From contig JAUHZK010000006.1 in NCBI GenBank assembly GCA_030425645.1, forward strand, positions 186,001 through 250,000: 64,000 nt of DNA. Reading direction: 5' to 3'. Positions 60,843 to 64,000 of this stretch are shown piece after piece. Position 1 is the first letter of the stretch; each line of letters starts with the position of its first letter. The DNA is from Gammaproteobacteria bacterium (GTDB lineage Bacteria > Pseudomonadota > Gammaproteobacteria > JAPPPA01). Below the pieces are notes generated by a model, which ran no database searches, was not told the DNA's origin, and saw only the letters and a program-made list of their open reading frames with translations. The position numbers were made by a program, and so were the translations under genes.

Positions 60843-63800
60843 ATGTTGTCGTTAATTCGCGCGAGTTTCACGCGCCCACGTACCGTAATGGTCTTGCTGC
60901 TGACGATCTTGGTGGCTGGCACCGGCTTGTATGTCACGATCCCGAAAGAGTCATCGCCGGATATCGCCATTCCATTCATTTATGTTTCAGCGTCGCATGA
61001 CGGCATTTCCCCGGAAGATGCCGAGCGCCTGATTGTTAAGCCGCTTGAAAAGCAGCTAAAGAGTATTGATGGCGTTAAGGAAATTACCGCCGTTGCTAGC
61101 CAAGGTCACGCGTCTGTGACCTTGGAGTTTACCGCCGGTTTTGACGCCGATCAGGCATTGGATGATGTGCGTGATGGGGTGGATAAAGCGAAAGCGGATT
61201 TACCTGATGCAACACATGAACCGTCGATTCATGAGGTGAACTTGTCAGAGTTTCCGGTGATTGTGCTGAACGTGTTCGGCGATGCCGCGGAAGCCGTTCT
61301 GATCCATACCGCTGAGCGTTTGCAAGACGCTATTGAAGCGCTGCCGAACGTATTAGAGGCGGAATTGTCGGGCAAGCGCGGCGAAATGATTGAGGTCATT
61401 ATTGATCCGGTATTGATGGATCATTACCAATTGTCGCTGGAAGAAGTCGGCGGCTTAATCGCACGTAATAACCAATTAGTGGCGGCCGGCACCATGACCG
61501 AAGGCAGCGCCAAATTTCCGATTAAAGTGCCGGGCGTTATTGATGACCTAGAGAAACTGCTGAATGTCGGTATTAAGGCAGTCGACGGCGACGTAATTAC
61601 CTTAAAAGACGTGGCTACAGTGCGGCGAGTCTACCAAGAGCCAAGCGATATTGCCCAGCTGCAGGGCCAGCCATCGCTGTCATTGCAGGTGAAAAAACGC
61701 AGTGGCACCAACGTGATTGAGACCGTCGAAGGCGTTAAAACGATTGTCGAGGCGGCTAAGGGTCAGCTTCCCGAAGGCGTCAAGTTGCGACTTACCGGCG
61801 ACCAGTCCAATGAAATCCGCGACATGTTAGGTGACCTACAGAACAATGTAATCAGCGGTATTTTGTTGGTGATGATTGTGGTGATTGGCGCTCTGGGTAT
61901 CCGGCCTGGGCTACTGGTCGGGATCGCTATTCCCAGTTCCTTCCTGCTGGGCATTATGGCTATCGGCGCCATGGGCTTGTCGATCAATATGGTGGTGCTG
62001 TTTTCCTTAATTCTCGCTTTGGGCTTGTTGGTGGACGGGGCCATTGTGGTAGTGGAAATGGCCTATAAATACCTGCAACAAGGCGAGCAGCCACGGCGGG
62101 CGTTTCTTAAAGCAAGTACCCGAATGGCGTGGCCAATTATTGCCTCAACCATGACAACGCTGGCAGCGTTTTTCCCCTTGCTGGCTTGGCCGGGAATCAT
62201 GGGCGAATTTATGCGCTATATGCCCATTACCTTGATTTCAGTACTTGGCGCTTCGTTGCTGATTGCCTTGGTGTTTGTGCCCAATATGGGGGCTTTGTTT
62301 TTCCGTAAGCCCCTGGCGCCGGAAAATCGAGTCGACGCTAAAGAGTCGCAAAGTGCAGGTTATAGGCGGTTGCTGCAGCTGTTATTGCCACGCTCGGGTT
62401 CGGTGGTGATAGGCGCTGGTGTATTTATGGTCGCGGCTTATTTCGTGTTTGGGGCGTCGGGTAACGGCTTAGAGTTTTTCCCCGAAGTGGAGCCGCAACG
62501 GTTGTCGGTCGAAGTCCGTAGCCCGGGTGATTTCGCCATTCAAGAAAAGCATCGTTTGGTGCGTCAGGTAGAAACTGAGCTACTCGAGATTGAGGGCGTA
62601 AAGAATGTATTTACCCGGATCGCGGATCGGTTTGATAACAACAGTGCTGGCACCATTGGTGTTTTGCAGTTAGAACTAGAAGACTGGGATGCACGGCGTC
62701 CTGCTGATCGGATTATCGATGAGATTCGTGGGTTGGTGGCCGATGTAGTCGGCCTCGATGTGAAGATAGAGAAATCTGAAGAAGGGCCCGCCACAGGCAA
62801 ACCGATCAGTGTGCAGATTTTGGCGGCAACGCCGGCCGAGTTATCTAACGGTACCGATTTGTTGTTGGCGCGCATGGACGAGATTGGTGGCTTTGTTGAT
62901 GTGGTGGATTCGCGGCCGCCACCGGGCGTGGAATGGCAGTTGATTGTCGATCGCGCAGAAGCGGCGCGTTATGGAGTCGATATCGCCACTGTTGGCCAAA
63001 ACGTGCAATTGCTTACCCAGGGCATCAAGCTGGGTGAATACCGGCCCGATGATTTAGATGACGAACTTGATATTCGTGCGCGTTTGCCTCGACAGGCGCG
63101 TGATATTGAGGCTTTGGATCAGCTGCGGGTAAGTACGGCCAACGGCCAGATGTCGTTGGGCTATTTTGTTGAGCGGCAGGTAGCGCCGCGAGTTTCTACC
63201 ATTGAGCGCGCCGACTCGAGCCGAGTAGTAACGGTAGAGTCGGAGGTCGCCGAAGACTTATTGCCGGACCAATTGCTGAAGCAGCTTGCTGCCTCTATTC
63301 AGGAACGGCCGCTGCAGCTTGAAAACGGCGAAATGGTTGAGGTGCGGTTTAAAGGCGAAAATGAAGACCTGCAAGAATCAATGGCATTTTTGAGCAAGGC
63401 CTTTGTGTTTGCCATCGTGCTGATGGCGGCGATCTTGTTAACGCAATTCAACAGCTTTTATCAGTCCTTTGTGGTGATGTCGGCAGTGGTGTTTTCGACT
63501 GGTGGCGTAATGCTAGGTTTAGCGTTGGCCGGGAAACCGTTTGGCGTGGTGATGAGTGGTATTGGTGTGATCGCCTTGGCCGGTGTGGTAGTTAACAACA
63601 ATATTGTCTTGATTGACGCTTACAACGAGCTGCGTAGGAATGGGCTGAGCGTGCTCGACGCGGTGATTGAGAGCGGCGCACAACGTTTCCGCCCAGTGCT
63701 GCTGACCACGGCAACAACGGTATTGGGTTTAACGCCCATGGTGCTGCAAATGAATGTTGATTTGATCAACCGCGCGGTCAGCTTCGGCGCGCCCTCGACT

Positions 63801-63962
63801 CAGTACTGGTCACAACTGGCAACGGCATTGGCTGGTGGTTTGTTATTTGCTACCGCGCTGACCTTGTTGGTGACGCCATGCATGTTGGTGCTGGGCGAGA
63901 AACTCTATGGCCATCTAGGAATGCGTCGACCAGCCTTAGATAACTCGCCGGAGGCGGCGTAG
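60843..63962 (+). CDS. RND multidrug/solute efflux pump, HAE1-type
   Basis: 1039 aa inner-membrane pump with the AcrB-like two-half plan and 12 membrane helices. N-terminal FTRPRTVMVLLLTILVAGTGL; the fourth helix reads LALGLLVDGAIVVVE where AcrB has VDD, and the tenth has GVVVNNNIVLIDAYNELR where AcrB has a Lys. So only one of the two proton-relay Asp residues, and not the Lys, is kept. Substrate unknown; no TolC-type gene adjacent. The stop is at 63960-63962 and nothing further is resolved before the window ends. Confidence 0.92.
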   Translation: MLSLIRASFTRPRTVMVLLLTILVAGTGLYVTIPKESSPDIAIPFIYVSASHDGISPEDAERLIVKPLEKQLKSIDGVKEITAVASQGHASVTLEFTAGFDADQALDDVRDGVDKAKADLPDATHEPSIHEVNLSEFPVIVLNVFGDAAEAVLIHTAERLQDAIEALPNVLEAELSGKRGEMIEVIIDPVLMDHYQLSLEEVGGLIARNNQLVAAGTMTEGSAKFPIKVPGVIDDLEKLLNVGIKAVDGDVITLKDVATVRRVYQEPSDIAQLQGQPSLSLQVKKRSGTNVIETVEGVKTIVEAAKGQLPEGVKLRLTGDQSNEIRDMLGDLQNNVISGILLVMIVVIGALGIRPGLLVGIAIPSSFLLGIMAIGAMGLSINMVVLFSLILALGLLVDGAIVVVEMAYKYLQQGEQPRRAFLKASTRMAWPIIASTMTTLAAFFPLLAWPGIMGEFMRYMPITLISVLGASLLIALVFVPNMGALFFRKPLAPENRVDAKESQSAGYRRLLQLLLPRSGSVVIGAGVFMVAAYFVFGASGNGLEFFPEVEPQRLSVEVRSPGDFAIQEKHRLVRQVETELLEIEGVKNVFTRIADRFDNNSAGTIGVLQLELEDWDARRPADRIIDEIRGLVADVVGLDVKIEKSEEGPATGKPISVQILAATPAELSNGTDLLLARMDEIGGFVDVVDSRPPPGVEWQLIVDRAEAARYGVDIATVGQNVQLLTQGIKLGEYRPDDLDDELDIRARLPRQARDIEALDQLRVSTANGQMSLGYFVERQVAPRVSTIERADSSRVVTVESEVAEDLLPDQLLKQLAASIQERPLQLENGEMVEVRFKGENEDLQESMAFLSKAFVFAIVLMAAILLTQFNSFYQSFVVMSAVVFSTGGVMLGLALAGKPFGVVMSGIGVIALAGVVVNNNIVLIDAYNELRRNGLSVLDAVIESGAQRFRPVLLTTATTVLGLTPMVLQMNVDLINRAVSFGAPSTQYWSQLATALAGGLLFATALTLLVTPCMLVLGEKLYGHLGMRRPALDNSPEAA

Positions 63963-64000
63963 TTCGCTTTAACGCCGAGCTTGGGTGGCGCGTTGTGCAG

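Overview
The window is a chromosomal segment of a gammaproteobacterium. The evidence is acnB, a split type II secretion (gsp) operon, the fabD-fabG-acpP-fabF-pabC-mltG-tmk-holB-pilZ order, uvrC-pgsA, fused icmF, and several TonB/RND-type envelope genes. A marine Cellvibrionales-like host (Spongiibacteraceae/Halieaceae type) is my inference from gene content; I could not run a placement.

Layout. 1-2,501: 3'-truncated acnB. 2,636-9,198 (minus): mnmA behind gspG-H-I-J-K-L-M-N (no gspC-F here), with a divergent rhombosortase-like rhomboid protease at 9,291. 9,937-18,771 (plus): fatty acid synthesis (fabD, fabG, acpP, fabF), folate branch (pabB, pabC), then mltG, tmk, holB and pilZ. 18,778-29,709: a catalytically dead-looking aldehyde dehydrogenase homologue, S-formylglutathione hydrolase, a YcgN-type Cys-cluster protein, a PLP enzyme, a TonB-dependent receptor with a TetR regulator, a fatty acid hydroxylase, a DUF2064 transferase and a TPR protein. 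29,712-44,940: htpG behind a sigma32-like promoter, a brnTA toxin-antitoxin pair, small envelope proteins, an SbmA-type transporter, an HAE3-type RND protein, nitroreductase, acyltransferase, uvrC and pgsA. Two classes of palindromic REP/BIME-like repeats lie in the gaps of this part.

44,941-53,932 is an accessory island of about 9 kb between intact pgsA and a frameshifted remnant of a second pgsA 3' end, which looks like the scar of site-specific integration. It carries five transcription units: (i) two unknown genes, a WYL regulator, an unknown acidic protein and a PD-(D/E)XK nuclease; (ii) a small exported OB-fold-like protein; (iii) a short paralogue of the PcfJ-like protein's N-terminal half; (iv) two unknowns and a HEPN-domain protein; (v) a PcfJ-like protein. 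Each unit has one 17-bp dyad of the form CGWC-N7-GWCG 36-72 bp before its first start codon (five sites, five units). The simplest reading is one regulon, probably run by the WYL protein, and a candidate undescribed defence or stress system. No integrase is visible.

53,947-63,962: a CNNM/CBS membrane protein, tRNA-Cys and tRNA-Gly (minus), icmF (isobutyryl-CoA mutase fused to its G-protein chaperone), tRNA-Leu, a small basic ORF, and a GbsR/MarR regulator in operon with an RND membrane fusion protein and RND pump.
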